The notes beneath the pieces were generated by a model that was not told the DNA's origin, did not search any database, and saw only the letters and a list, made by a program, of their open reading frames with translations. A program made the position numbers and the translations under genes. Source: Heterobilharzia americana (taxonomy: Eukaryota; Platyhelminthes; Trematoda; Strigeidida; Schistosomatidae). Taken from it: a stretch of DNA of 64,000 nucleotides. Position 1 is the stretch's first letter; each line of letters starts with the position of its first letter. Below are positions 42,334 through 54,658 of this stretch, piece by piece. The DNA lies in the NCBI GenBank assembly GCA_944470555.2, contig OX104130.1, positions 68,143,160 through 68,207,159 on the forward strand, in the 5' to 3' direction.

Positions 42334-42753
42334 TCAGAAACAAGTGATTTTAGGAGCAAAATTACAACAAAGACTCACCATTGTTGGTTCGTTGGCAAAT
42401 GACTCCACAGGTACCTCTAAAATGCCTTCCTCATTGGCCCAGCTCAGATTATCCAATTGAATGCTACAGTCACCTGTTTTTATAAATATATCAGAATGTT
42501 TTGGTTTGTGTAGAGAAATTGACATCTTTTGGTAAAATTCATCCTTTGCATCATCCAAACTGCAGTCAGAGGACGCGCAGGGGCAGCCTGCAAATAAGCA
42601 TCGGCCGGTCTCACCACCTTTCCTAGTTTTTACAGAACCATTCAGGAGAACAGAACAATGATGGCTGACAACTAGTATCGAGTCAAGGAGTGGGATTTCT
42701 GCTCTACAGCTTAATACTATACTTATACCAGCGAACCCACAAGAGCTAGTCAC
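42334..42753 (-). mobile_element. RTE-clade LINE (family 2), endonuclease fragment
   Basis: Same strand as the FAS1 gene, within its last intron. The frame reads GFAGISIVLSCRAEIPLLDS, LNGSVKTRKGGETGRCLF and DCSLDDAKDEFYQKMS. It then continues HKPKHSDIFIKTGDCSIQ, matching the APE middle of RTE family 2. GDFN is changed to GDCS. No splice sites suit its use as an exon. Confidence 0.75.
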
Positions 42754-42759
42754 TGTGTG

Positions 42760-44290
42760 AATTTTGAAGGTTCACTGTTATGGTCAGGCAAGGTCTAGTG
42801 AATACGTGTCTCAGAAACAGTATATATCCTTGACTCAAGATCTCAGAGTTTTGGAAAGTGAGATATATCGCCCAGTTTGGTACAAGGCTTAGACACTGAA
42901 AGTTCCAATTTGAAACTAGGGGCTCGGTTTTAGGAGAGTAGGAATGTTAATTTGCGGGCTTAGATCTTTGGCAATGGTATAGGAATGGGAAGTTGAGAAG
43001 GCTATTAAAAACTTAATGTTGGTGTCAAAAAGTGGCGACAAGGCAGGAGACATACTGCATACTGCTGAAAGCACGCCGGCAATTAGTACTTCCCGGCTGT
43101 CCTCACCCTAGAACCTGTTTCTACAAGTTGCTTAAATGAGAAAAAGGGTTGATTTCGCGTGATCGCAGAGCCGACGAAATATCTATTTAAAGCTACTTTT
43201 ACACAGCCTTTAAGGATTTTCAGGGTTTAATATGGTTTGTCTTGAATTCAGCTAGAAAAGTAATACTGCCAAAGCCAGAAGACCGTTAAGAGGGGTGGAA
43301 TGTTTTTTTTTGGAAGCCAGTATTTTCTGACCTTTAGCTTTCCATCAGGAAGGCAGCATCACCGTGGACTAATGGTCATCTGCAAGAAACATCTTATTGC
43401 TATCACATCTAGTCTGGCCAGTAGTACGACCTTTTTCTCAGTACCCCCTGTCTTGGTGTACCTATTACTACCATGAGGGTAACTGTTTTTTTGTCTTACC
43501 TGTGTCCAGTAGAAGTTTTTGGCATAGTTAGACCTACAAGCATAGCTTGTTTGGTCATTATGATAGGCAAGCCTAACCACTACATCATTTTATGTAGTCA
43601 AACCGCTCTCTACACGTTTCGTTATAATAATTAGAGATCTGTTATTCCGATTTAGTTTAAGATCGGAGTAAGGGAAGTAAAATTCTAGAATAACTGTTTC
43701 AATAATAAGAGTGGTTTTTATAACAGGTTAAACAATGATTCTAAGTTATTGGTAATCAGAGTAAGGAAAATTTAATTACGCTGTTACATTCGGTAGACAC
43801 CTAACAAGCAAGAGATACAAAGCTGATACATTACAACATTTCATGGCAATAAGTAGACAAATAATACCATATATGTATACTCTTGTAGAAGTCATCATAA
43901 CCAAACTCTTTCAATCTGATGCCAATACACTAAGATGTGATTAAAGTTTTAATAAGCTGGTTATAGAACACTGATTTTAATCATACAGTTAGTTTGATAA
44001 GGCACATTAAAATGAAGGTTTATTTTTGCTTTAAACCTTTTCTTTCAGCACATATACTTAGGGAATTGGGAAGTCGATTAACGATTACTGAATTCTAGTT
44101 TGTCAGTAGCCTCACGATTATCAGTTAGACTATCTCAGATATCCATACTTTGATGATTATTTTGTTATCGTTAAGACGTTTAGGCATTCAGTTGCCTTGA
44201 TAAGTTTATATAGCATAATGAGAAGACGAAAACTACTTAGGCAATGCTGTGTATTAAAGCCAAATATTTCGAACAGTCTGATCGTACATT
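42760..44290. other. FAS1 gene intron sequence, nothing recognised
   Basis: AT-rich, with only short open frames (for example 43359-43580 minus) lacking motifs. Confidence 0.45.
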
Positions 44291-44292
44291 AT

Positions 44293-44750
44293 ATATTATT
44301 ATTATTTTTCCGCTGCGTTCCTGGTGGACATTAGGGCTTCAGTAGCACGTCTTCATTCCACTCTCTTCTCTGCAGTCTTTTAAACCTAGCTCCATGACTC
44401 CCCACAAGCTTTCATTTCTTCATCGCACTATCTCCTCCATGTCACCCTCACTTCGGGAGCCCAACTCGTCGTTTCCCCTTTGGATTCCACTGGACGATCT
44501 GGCCTGGTGCCTGATGTCCCCAGTTGGCCTTCTCAGTGTATGCCTAATCCATCTCCACTTCTGCATATTTGTTGGGTGATAGGTTCTTGGTTAGTTCGTT
44601 CCCACAGTTCTTTGTTGTTTATTCTTTCTGGCCATCTGATCTTTAGTATCGAGTGAGCAGCTGTTGATGAATATCTGCAGTTTGTTGGAAATGCCTTTCG
44701 TGATACGCTGATCGTACATGGACTTGTCGAATTATTTATGAGCAAAATCA
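44293..44750 (-). mobile_element. RTE-clade LINE (family 1), 3' fragment
   Basis: Minus strand: FPTNCRYSSTAAHSILKIRW, PERINNKELWERTNQEPITQ and the downstream EEEM and CSTRNP-type region in other frames. An ATT-repeat tail lies at 44293-44305. It corresponds to the last 450 bp of the 21.7 kb element and lies in an intron of the FAS1 gene. Confidence 0.75.
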
Positions 44751-44829
44751 AAATAGGGGTTAATCAAACCAATAGGAAACAAAACAATAGGAGCGATAGA
44801 ACACGATAAACAAAATATAAATCACATCA

Positions 44830-45190
44830 CCCTTGGTATGCAAATTAAAATCAAGTTGACAGGTTTCCGGCCAATGCCATGTCAAATTGTGCTCATCACT
44901 TCACATGTACATATCAGAGAACGTTCATCAGAAGGACAAAGATGAGCGCTGAGACTAGATCTCGTGAGTTAAGCTTAAAGGAGCCAAAATGTCTTAGAAT
45001 TTCCATTACTCATCGTTTGACTGGCACAGGACATGATGATGAGATCTCTGATGGATTTAAAATGATCAACAAACAAAACCATGCTAATCTACTAGAATTT
45101 GCAGAAGAGGTTTCTATCAGAAGAATTAAACCGAACTTGTGCACTTCAAAAAAGGCAGTTGTTAGCCTTCAACTCGCTTTGCCATTCAGT
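44830..45190 (+). mobile_element. Penelope-like element, GIY-YIG fragment
   Basis: The plus-strand frame from 44879 reads SNCAHHFTCTYQRTFIRRTK, then AETRSRELSLK, SITHRLTGTGHDDEISDGFK and LEFAEEVSIRRIKPNLC. It matches the PLE endonuclease end (C.C...YIGRT, R..EH, I..HL..TGH, L.FAEA..I...KP.LC). YIGRT has become FIRRT. The open frame continues to 45343 beyond the recognisable part. Confidence 0.75.
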
Positions 45191-45343
45191 ATAAGCCTTT
45201 CCAAAATTTCATATTTTCATCCTTTGTTACAACCAATTTCACAATCCATTCCTACAAGTTTACTACTTAACCCAGACCAACTTGACACTAACCGCATATT
45301 AACTCATCAAACGCACTTACGTAATCCTTTTTCTATTCTGTAA

Positions 45344-46500
45344 TTGATTGGCCACATGTAGTGAAGATGACAATCTATCTATATAAACATTAGATAACTC
45401 TGATTTTTATCTTAACAAATTATTTCACGTGAACTTCCTTAATCTATGTCAACTCTTTCATTATCTCTCAACAATGCATCATCCTCCTCCTGACAAATGA
45501 AGTATGTTGATTACATTTCTGCCTCTGTATGTCCTATGGTTTTTAGCCTGTAAAAGGTTGAAATAACGGTAAGGAAATAAAATGAATTCATCATATTCTG
45601 CAAATTTCGTTATTTCAGCTTTGTTAACAGTTAATACTACCAAGATGAAATAAATAGCTTAGATTTTGATATAGTATATGTGTGGAGAATATCCAGGCAG
45701 GTGAATGTGAGGGTCAAGGAATGTCGAAAATATCTAAAACATATTCCAAAAACCTCAGTAGACATTCAAAATTGGAAAATCGATCACTGACTGTACTAAA
45801 TTTGATAAAAATGGACCACAAGATTGTTTCCCATTGAAAAAAATCTACAATAAGGCGTTCTGTCATATGAAGAAAGACTGACTGCCGAGGTCCTACATAT
45901 AAGGGCTAATCTCAACAGATTCAATAGACGAAAAGTGCAGCTGGCGGCTCCATGGCAAATAATGATTGATAAATTGACGTGAAGAAAGGCAAACAAGCAA
46001 TATCGCAGTTAACGTAAATTATCAGTAATGTCCCATTTTATTCCATTCCTATTTGCGGTAGTTTGTCATCATCCAAATTATCATTATTACTATTGGTATT
46101 ATTAGTACTGTTGTATCCAAACACATCTCTAAACACTATCCTTCATGACCGTGTAAAGTAGTCAACATCTGGATTCGTGAGCACTTAGTTATCGCTGGTC
46201 ACGAGAGTCTTCCTTCAAAAATCCTGTATCAAGTTTAGGCGAATACTTCAAAGCCAGTGCGTATTCGCCACCTGGCCACTGAAGAAGCTCTGGGAACCCA
46301 GCACTATAAGCCTATTCTTTGTGTTCAAAAAAGATATTTTCAATCTCTAATTTTGCCTCGGTCATAATCTCTCGAAGATGGTTAATTTTTGTGTTGATTT
46401 ACTACAATCCTTAAGGTAATTTTTAATGACCTTCATTTGACCTTCCAGCTGTTATTACCTCGTGACTTTATCCACCGTTTTTGATGACCTTGTACTGACC
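45344..46500. other. FAS1 gene intron sequence, nothing recognised
   Basis: No motif, exon or repeat recognised apart from the (AT) run that follows. Confidence 0.45.
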
Positions 46501-46514
46501 CATTCGCCGTTGAT

Positions 46515-46516
<2 letters not shown>

Positions 46517-46554
<38 letters not shown>
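46517..46554. repeat. (AT)n microsatellite
   Basis: About 19 uninterrupted AT units, followed by TTATAT. Open frames across it on both strands (YIYIYI) are artefacts. Confidence 0.95.
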
Positions 46555-46560
<6 letters not shown>

Positions 46561-47343
46561 TGTTGTAACTATGATCACGATGTACAGCTTTTTGGAAATG
46601 ATTCGTTGAGAAGAAACTTTTCTTTGCTAAATTGTCATTCAATAATTTTCATTATCAAATGGGACTATTTTGATTATTAATAAATAAAAGGACTTTTCTA
46701 AAATGAAAGAGATTTATTTAGCACCTCGAATTATAAACAGAAATGAAAATCGAAGTTTATTCAAAGTCTTATGGATAGATGGCTAGAGAGTGCCAGTTTG
46801 TGAAGTTAAGCTGGAATTTCCACATGGAGTTAACAAATTTCTCAGTAGTAAATAAAATACTCCTGTTTGTGATAAATTTAGGTAGAATTCAAGCAAACAT
46901 TTGATATTTCTCAACAAAGGTAAAAAATAAGATTGTTTCTTAGAGCTGTTATATCCTCAGGGATTTTTTTCGAGTCGACGCCACGTTGCATCAGAAAGAT
47001 TCTATGGAACGGTACAATGTTACATCGAACACTTTTGTTTTGCCAACCATTCGGTCACTATGCACCGATGAGATAAAATACAACTCCATGCTAAGTCCAT
47101 TTATCGTTTCCTGGTCACAATACTTAATAGTATGTCTGACATAACTGTTGGAACCAGTTTCCATACGTGAACTGGGAAACATACATGGTAAAGGCTGAAC
47201 TCAGTTACTTGTCTTTCAGGATGAGCTAGTGGTGAAAATGTTGTACAAAATTATATCAAATCTCTTGCCATGAACAATTAAATATCAAAAACTACTTCCA
47301 CAACAACACGTAACTGAAATTAAAAAGGCTGAACTAGACATAC
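46555..47343. other. FAS1 gene intron sequence, nothing recognised
   Basis: No coding motif or repeat recognised between the microsatellite and exon e. Confidence 0.45.
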
Positions 47344-47535
47344 CCAATATGTTTCTTGAAGATCTTTATGACCAATGAAGGTGTTACCGTCAGGAGTACG
47401 TTTAATCAATAATTTCACTTTATTTCCTTGTGAATCTGAAGATAAAAGTGATTCAACTTCAAGAACACTTCCTCGTTCAATAAAACCATCATCACCACCA
47501 AAGAATTCATGTGGTATTGTGTGTAATTGTAAAAG
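47344..47535 (-). CDS. FAS1 gene exon e
   Basis: 192 bp between CTCTTTAG and TGG|GTATGT. It encodes LLQLHTIPHEFFGGDDGF, RGSVLEVESLLSSDSQG and LIKRTPDGNTFIGHKDL. It covers the conserved L..H..P..F region and the following strands of the second FAS1 domain. It is 64 codons long and phase 0 at both ends. Confidence 0.8.
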
Positions 47536-48219
47536 CTAAAGAGAAGGAAAATCAGTCTCATAAAAATATTTCTGTGGATGAATATAGAAAACAGTCACGA
47601 TAATAGTTTGAGACGAATAACATGAATTTATTGCCTAATTTGATTTTCATTTGTGATACATATTCTTGCATATTAAAATACGGAATGTATATGAAAATTT
47701 AAGGATGTGTTATATACTCCCTAATTTCGCCTAACGTTTGTCTGATATTTGCTTATAACCTTAAAATAACGTTATAACTATTGTTTTCACGCCCTCTTGG
47801 AGCCGTTGCTAGCTTTTGTTTTTCCTACTACTTCTGAAGGCTGGACTCTTATTGGTTGTTAACTGTTTTAGCTTATCAGTGAATTTAGTGTTTGTTAAGG
47901 TCGTTTAGAATGTTTATATTAGGTATCGCTCTTTACTGTTTTAACTATTGTTAAGATAGTAAGAGCTCTTTGCAACCGTTCACCTTCTCTTCCTGTCTTT
48001 GCATGTTGGCGGTATTGTTGTTGACGTTCTGACTGGCGCATAGAATACATTCCTTTGCGCGTTAGGTTCGTATCGCTCAAAGACTGCTTGGTCGCATTAC
48101 CGGTCATAGACAATTTGTGATGGTTGTATTTTGAAATCAACCCACGCTTGGACAAAGAAGCGGAGTTGCTTGTTGGCTTATGGATGTCATCCCCAGCCGA
48201 TTCATCTCCAGCCAGACAA

Positions 48220-48658
48220 CACCAGAAGCAGCAAATCAGAATTTGTCTGTGACCCAGATGCAGACATAACGTTCAATACATAGTTTTGCAGACAAGGAAA
48301 CCTGTTCAGAGAAGACTTAGCAAAGAGAGGCAGTGCTTGGAGAGTCAGACTGTTGCTTCGGAAGTTGGGAGTAGATGAACTGGATAAGTGTTGTAATTTT
48401 TTCCTACCGCAGAAACCTAGTGATAGAACATTCGATGAGACCATGCGGACACTTGGTCATAAGTTTGGTGACCACAGGTTGTTTAATATACGTTACCATT
48501 TCATGAAGCTGGTGCTGAACAAAAATAATGATATTCACAGGCGTTTGGGTAAAGTTAACCACATCTGTGAATACTTCAATTTGAAATCACTAACTGAAGA
48601 CCAGTTTAAAGTCTTAAACTTCATTTACGAGCTACAGTCTCCCAAAGTTTTCTGATAT
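48220..48658 (+). mobile_element. LTR-retrotransposon gag fragment
   Basis: The plus strand reads SKSEFVCDPDADITFNT, a TAG where W is usual, FCRQGNLFREDLAKRGSAW and RVRLLLRKLGVDELDKC. It continues FFLPQKPSDRTFDETMRTL, FNIRYHFMKLVL and SLTEDQFKVLNFIYELQSP. It matches the capsid region of trematode gypsy gag proteins of a family different from the CsRn1-type copy, and lies in the intron between FAS1 exons d and e. Confidence 0.7.
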
Positions 48659-48777
48659 GCGAGCACACCAGTTGAACAGATTAGAACAGGATCCACAAAT
48701 GCTTGAAAGATATATGGAGAACATCAGTGACTGATCAGTTCGGGCATAGTCTTATAGCGTTCCTATTGGTAATCGAT

Positions 48778-48862
48778 TCATATGCTTGTTGTTGTTGTTG
48801 GTGGTGGCGTTGGTTGCATATCTTCATCACCTCTGTCTTCTCTACGCTCAATGTCAATGTTT
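48778..48862 (-). mobile_element. RTE-clade LINE (family 1), short internal fragment
   Basis: Minus strand encodes VEKTEVMKICNQRHHQQQQQ, the glutamine-rich segment just after the RT active site of family 1. Confidence 0.65.
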
Positions 48863-49254
48863 GACAGACAACAAAGAATGAAATAGCTAAACACCAACAT
48901 AATTGTTCGATAGAGCAAAGCAAGTTCAGTTCAAATTAGGAATTATTCAGCCATTGTTTAAACCAGTGAATATTCTTAAAGGAAGGGTGGATGATACAGC
49001 TGTAACCTTGAATCTTGTGCATTCTTCATGAAGTTTTGATAACATGCTATACGCTAACAATTGCGATTATTAGGATGCCAGATAAATGAACTGATCAGTT
49101 AGAACTTTATTTGACTAATTACTGTCTCCTTCAGAAATTGATTTCCTTGTATAAGTATGGTGCTGATCATTATCCTACTGAATCACACCACATATAACAT
49201 TTAACAATAGGTCTAAATAACCAATCGTATCTTCAATACAAATATCCACCAGAA

Positions 49255-50160
49255 TGATGGAAACTTTCAGTGAGGAGCAAAAAGAGGGGGATATGCTGGA
49301 CCGGAGAAAAGATCCTAGAACATTTGGATTTCGCTGGTGACTTGTGTCTAATCTCACATAAACTCGAAGATCTACAGGCAAAAACTAACAAGCTGACAGA
49401 AGAGACAGGGAAGCGAAGACGGGACTTCAAGTGAACGTAGAGAAGACAGAGGTGATGAAGATATCCAACCAACGCCACCACCAGCAACAACAAGCTGCAA
49501 TCACCATCAACGGGAGAAACTTTAAGGAAGTAGCCTCTTTCACCTACCTAGGTAGCATTGTTTCAACTGCAGGCGGTACAGGCACAGATGAGGACGTCAA
49601 AGCAGCCAGGATCGGGAAGATAGCAAGACAGGCGTTCATCAACCTGAAACCAGTGTGGAGATCTTCTGCACTGCACTACACTCAGCATAAAGCGTGCGTG
49701 AACAAGATCCGTATTTTCAATACTAATGTCAGTCAAGTCACTGCTTTTATATGATGGTTGTGAGACGAACTACACACATTCATCAACAACTGCCTACGCT
49801 GGTTACTGAAACTCAGTTGGCCAGAAAGAATAAGCAACAAGGAACTCTGTGAAGGAACCAACCAAGAACCTATCGCTCAACAAATATGTAGAAGGGAATG
49901 GAGATGGATTGGACATGCACTGAGAAGACCATTCGAGGACATCACGCGCCAGTTCAGGCACTTGAGTGGAACCCAGATGGGTGACGGCGAGTTGGGCGTC
50001 CGAAGCGAGTTTGACATGGAGAAGATTGTGTGAGGAAGAAATGAGAGCCTGTGGGCAGTCGTGGAGCCAGGTTCAAAAGATTGCAGAGAACAGAGAGGAA
50101 TGGAGACGTGCTACTGAAGCCCTATGTTCCACTAGGAACCCAAGAGACAAATAAATAATA
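49255..50160 (+). mobile_element. RTE-clade LINE (family 1), 3' half, decayed
   Basis: The plus strand reads FGDLCLISHKLEDLQAK-like sequence with FADD changed to FAGD, KTEVMKISNQRHHQQQQ, FTYLGSIVSTAGGTGTDEDV and ARQAFINLKPVWRSSA. Later come NKELCEGTNQEPI, LTWRRLCEEEMRACGQ and CSTRNPRDK, with an AATAAATAATAA tail at about 50150. Frameshifts occur around 49430 and 49740-49960. It is 5'-truncated, as is common for LINEs. Confidence 0.8.
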
Positions 50161-50889
50161 AAAATAAACATTAACATTTTCTATTTAAACTCATCTCTTA
50201 TGTGCCTTATATAATGGTGTCTAATGTATCGCGTGTTATTGTACATAACGATGAATTCATATCATCAAAGTGATCATACCTGTTAACTGGTTTATTTTCA
50301 TGCAACTTGTTTTGCATGAAAGTATATTATTATTATTACTAGACTAATGCATACCTTATAAGGTCAATGTGATTACACTTTTTAGTGAGGAAAGGCTTAA
50401 AATAAGAATAAGGGTTGTATTTTCAAACGGTAATAAATTTTAATGAAATATCATGAAAATATTTCAACATTTCTCTTGCGTGTGAAAATCTCTCGATGAA
50501 ATCTGTAAAAATATTTCTTCTCAGACACACATATGTACGATAAATTCTGAAGAAGTGAATTACAAGTCTTCGAAATCTTTTCAGCTCATCACGCTGAGTC
50601 AGAAATATTTTGCCTGAATACTAGGGACCAAATTGACAAAGGAACATTAAGAAGACATGATCTCAGTACTATATGGAATTCTCCTTAGTTATCAGTATCA
50701 ACTGAACCCTTCGAAGAAACATATTTCTTATTAATGTATACTGTTGACTTTCCTAATTTTATATATTGGCACTTTATATTTCCATTTGTTGCTTTGGATG
50801 AAATTAATCAACCGCTGTTGACATGGGGGGCTTCAATGGAGATGCCTCGATATTAACTGTTAAGTAATTGTGTTATAATGTGCTAGGTA

Positions 50890-51050
50890 ATGGCTAGCAA
50901 TCGAATCCAAGACGCACATTTCTTCCCGTTTGGGATTTGTCAGTTGGATGCATATGCACCCCAGTGGGTATTGTTGTTCCCCTATGAAACTAGAAACAGC
51001 AGCCGTAGCTTCAAACGCTGAAGCGTTATCCACTTGGCAACTGGAGCACA
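50890..51050 (-). mobile_element. Hammerhead-bearing SINE, copy 3 (degenerate)
   Basis: Minus strand: tRNA-like head with a CAAGTGGATAACGC box, the spacer, then CTGACAAA in place of CTGATGAG, a CCC-AAA-GGG-like helix II, GAAA retained, and CGTCTTGGATTCG at the cleavage region. The core G is lost, so activity is unlikely. Confidence 0.65.
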
Positions 51051-51051
51051 A

Positions 51052-51095
51052 AAACATGCACGTCCTGGATTCCACTGCAAGCCACCGCCAAGCAG
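51052..51095 (+). repeat. Hammerhead 3' half, opposite orientation
   Basis: The plus strand reads AAACATGCACGTC followed by CTGGATTCCACTGC, exactly the cleavage site and helix I side of the schistosome hammerhead. It lies directly after the minus-strand copy 3. Confidence 0.7.
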
Positions 51096-51275
51096 AAACT
51101 GACTTTTTGTTTCCAATATAAATACTATTTTACTGTTGGGCGACCTGACTGATATTCCTGCTCAATATCGCTTACTAGTAATTACAAAAATATCTACTGA
51201 TCTTCCATTAACCTACACGCTAAGACATATTTGTATATTTCTACTAAAATCCATAGATTGGAGCTGTTACTCATT

Positions 51276-51345
51276 GGTTTAGACAGGTGACTTTCAACCA
51301 GTGGATTTCGGGTTCGAACATCGTTCAACTTACTGATGTCTAGGC
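51276..51345 (+). repeat. tRNA-like (SINE head) sequence
   Basis: A-box-like ATTGGTTTAGACAGG and B-box-like GGGTTCGAACATC at tRNA-like spacing. A related weaker copy appears near 59200-59270. No body boundaries were set. Confidence 0.45.
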
Positions 51346-52326
51346 AGCCAGATAATACCACTAGCCTTCAATACGTGTGTCTCGTTGCCTACTGCATGAG
51401 TGTTTACAAGATTGATGAGCGTGTTTCATCTTTCATTTCAAAATCCATAGAATTCTATAATTTAGGTAAAGGCAGAACTACAAATGCAATCGAATTCACA
51501 GCAACTTCAAGTCTTAGTTGAACTTAGTGAACGAAAACCGTATTTGTCAACTCTGAGAAAAAAAAAGAGCTATAACAGACAAAGAAGAGTATTCACTTAA
51601 TGCTGATTATTTGTGTTCATTCACAGCTGAAAATTGTTTTGCTAACCTAAATCATATGATAAGTTTGATTTCGTTTAAATGGCGCCCAATATTATTTATA
51701 TTTCCAGTGTAGAAAGTTAACTGTCATTGGGTGAGAAAGTTAGAAATAAGTCCACTATATTATGTTGCATGATGCGTATTAATGTAATTCACATGTGATG
51801 AACAATACTCATCTCAGCGTAGAATTTGATGTTTTAGAATTTGTAGAGATGAATTACTTTCAAGGCAGTTTTCGTCGTTAAAGAACCATTAAATACCAGG
51901 TATTCGCCAGGTGTGAACAGTCTGGGCTAAAAATGAATAAAGCGCAGGATCATCAGATCTTGTGGCTAGCAAGTTACCAGTCAGTCACCAGATTTGAATT
52001 CGACGGTTCATTAGATTCTACTTCTATGAACTCACGATATCGTGCCTCTCAATGTTATCAATGTCAATCTGTCCTCACTCCCAACTTGACTGAATCTAGG
52101 GTTCATGACCTCTCACTAAAATTTTGAGGTCACTAATGAGTGCTATAACGTATTTCGATTGGTGGTTTGGTGATCAGGAAAGTGGATGCGCACTGCTGAA
52201 GAGTCTAGAACTAGGACGAAACACGTTTCCGAGGTAAACTCTATCAAATCAGTTAGTTAAAAGAAAAATCACTGTGGCGTAATGTGATTATATACACTTT
52301 AAATTCAAGGTTGGCTATGTGCTTAC

Positions 52327-52471
52327 CTTATAAGTTTGTTCTTCTGTATAACCATTTTCTAAATCTCTTGTCTTCCAGCCTAAATCAATTGGTGCAAGAA
52401 ATAGAACATTCGGTGCATGCTGGGTAAATTCCTTACGAAAATTGGTTGCGCTTAATTTTGCAGAGATTTCT
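52327..52471 (-). CDS. FAS1 gene exon d
   Basis: 145 bp between TTCTTAG and AAG|GTAAGC. It encodes EISAKLSATNFRKEF, HAPNVLFLAPIDLGW and NGYTEEQTYK. It opens the second FAS1 domain: F..KL.AT.. helix, the VTVFAPTD-like box and the LT.EQL-like helix. One base completes the codon split with exon c, and it ends in phase 0. Confidence 0.8.
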
Positions 52472-53287
52472 CTAAGAAGAGAACAAAAAAGAATACAATA
52501 TATTTCACATAATTTGCACATTGCTGATGAGTTTTTATCTACATGTGACGGGTTCCAGTCGCTCTGGGAAAGAGATTAGCGTAGATGATTGCTTCAGAAT
52601 GGAATGAAACATGTGTCTTGCATTTCTGTGCTAGCTACGACTAAGCAACTAATAATATAGCTAATGAGTTACAATTTTCGATTCTCATGATTATTAACTT
52701 TTGATTTGTATATAAGTGAAAAGACAATATTCAATGAGGAGAACTCATTTTTGTGACCCCCAAATGAAAGCTGTGCAGTTTATTAGTATTTGGAAAGGAT
52801 TTCTGCAAGATAGGTATGGGGATAGATTAGGTGGTATGGTGTTGGGATAAGTGAATCAGTTAAGCAAGTTGAGAGTGCCACTACGGTAATGAATCATCGA
52901 AAACAAACATGAATTATATGGAAAATTAATTAGACAACAATGTTGAAAAATTAAAAACTTAGATTATGAATGCTGAAAGGATCAGGTGAGGTATTTTCTG
53001 CGCATAAAAATAAGGATTTTAGTTGTACATATGCAAAGGCTTCTAATACACTGAGAAGACAGACTTCTTTTCCGTGCCCTCCATAACTTAAATCCTCATT
53101 CATTCTGTTTCTATGACATGGGTTTTAAGCGTTTCTAACTTAATGGATAGTTAATTTCCAATATATACTCTCTTCACTTCCCGTTACACTCATACTTTAC
53201 CAGTGTAAACAAATTTTCTCTTGCTTTTTATGATAGAAAGTATCAACTAGTTGTATTCGTAATTTAGTGTTTACGTACTTTAGGTTT

Positions 53288-53499
53288 GTATTTATCATGC
53301 AGTGGCATCAGTTGGAGAATCAGTGGAAGCCTGGGATCACTGGACAGCTGTTTCGTTCTAGTATGGGACTCCTAAGCAGTACGCATCCACTTCACTTCTG
53401 GCTGGTTGACCTGATTGGTCACGGGGTCATGGGTGCCTACTGTCCAGGGCTCCAAGGTTTTCAATGGTTTCCCGAATGATGTTAGTCCGTGATGAATAT
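53288..53499. repeat. Foldback repeat family B, copy 1
   Basis: The left arm has CATCATGCAGTGGCATCAG, AAGCCTGGGA and CACTGGACAG. The right arm, inverted, has CATCACGGACTAACATCA, AAACC and CCTGGACAG. The arms are about 60 bp. The centre holds GGTCACGGGGTCATGGGTGC, matching the centre of the 56.1 kb copy. Confidence 0.7.
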
Positions 53500-54190
53500 A
53501 ACCTTAAAAATAAAAGTCCTATAAACCTCAGGCTATTTACATATTGCTTGTATTATGTGAGACCAGTTTGTTTGGCTCAGTAGTATACTCTATTGTTTTA
53601 TACTCTGATTTTAATTTTAAAAAAGTGCTTTGCTACCAACCAGTTGAGCTTTGCTTGAATTTGCCGTGTTATTTCGAGTTGTATTGACTTAACAGTGTCT
53701 TCTAAAAAGAATTTATATTCAAGGGGTATTATTCACGAAATTCTTGTGTAAAAAATAAAGTGCTTTGAGTTATTTGTACGTTAGATAACTTTAACTACTC
53801 TGTATTTTTGATTGTCACTGAAGCGACCAGTTTGTTAACACAGTACTTATGTGACACCATCTGAGAGTCACCAGTTTTTGGAAGTTGGTGATTTAGAAAT
53901 CATTAAATAATCTAACTTAGGTAGTGTAACACCACTGGTGTGATACGACTTTGCTAAGTACCTAGACGGCAAATCTGATTGGTGCGTATTAGTCAGTACC
54001 TAAGAGTAAACAGATTAGTTACGATTCAGCTGACATTCGTACACTTAATGTAGTCCTGCAAGTAGCCATTAGTGACGTAACAACAATATACAAATTTACA
54101 TGATAACTTCACCCGTAACAGCTATGAATTAGAAGTATCAAGAAACAATAATAACTGATACCCGCTGCACAAAAGGAGGCTATGATTCCC

Positions 54191-54315
54191 TTACTGGCCT
54201 AGTGGATAACGCTTTAGTGTTTGAAGCAATGCGTGTTGAGTTTGAGTCTCAGTGGAGTGCAAATACATCCAGCCGACGAAAAGTGTGCCCTGGATTACAC
54301 TCATGATAGCCACTA
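54191..54315 (+). mobile_element. Hammerhead-bearing SINE, copy 4 (helix II deleted)
   Basis: A-box TGGCCTAGTGG (54195-54205), B-box GAGTTTGAGTCTC (54238-54250), spacer, then CCGACGAAAAGTGTGCC and CTGGATTACACTC. The bases between CTGANGA and GAAA are missing, so helix II cannot form. This copy shows most clearly the order tRNA head, spacer, hammerhead. Confidence 0.7.
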
Positions 54316-54658
54316 AACAGTCGATTATAACAACATGAGCGGAAAGTTTGAATATGAGCGTTACGGATGAGATCAAAATTTACGTTCAAAGTTTCATACT
54401 GGTTGACTTTCAAACATTTAGCATCTTTAGGATTGCTTCCTTTTGAAATAAAAACATCCGCTTGGTATTTCACCTGTTTTTAACTTTGTATGGACTAGTA
54501 AGTAGTCAGCTATAAACGCATACCGAACGTCAACACTAAATGATATGCAGATATTCCAATTGTTGGTCAAATATCAAGTCGATGAATATACAACATATTC
54601 TCGTTAAATGAAAGCAAAATTATATACATTACCACTAAGTGCTGAATGATTTACTTAC

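Noticed and set aside
42334..42753. 139-codon minus-strand frame within the FAS1 gene, candidate exon
   Set aside because: Matches RTE endonuclease motifs and is not needed by the phases of exons e and f.
46462..46680. Open frames across the AT microsatellite
   Set aside because: Produced by the (AT)n run.
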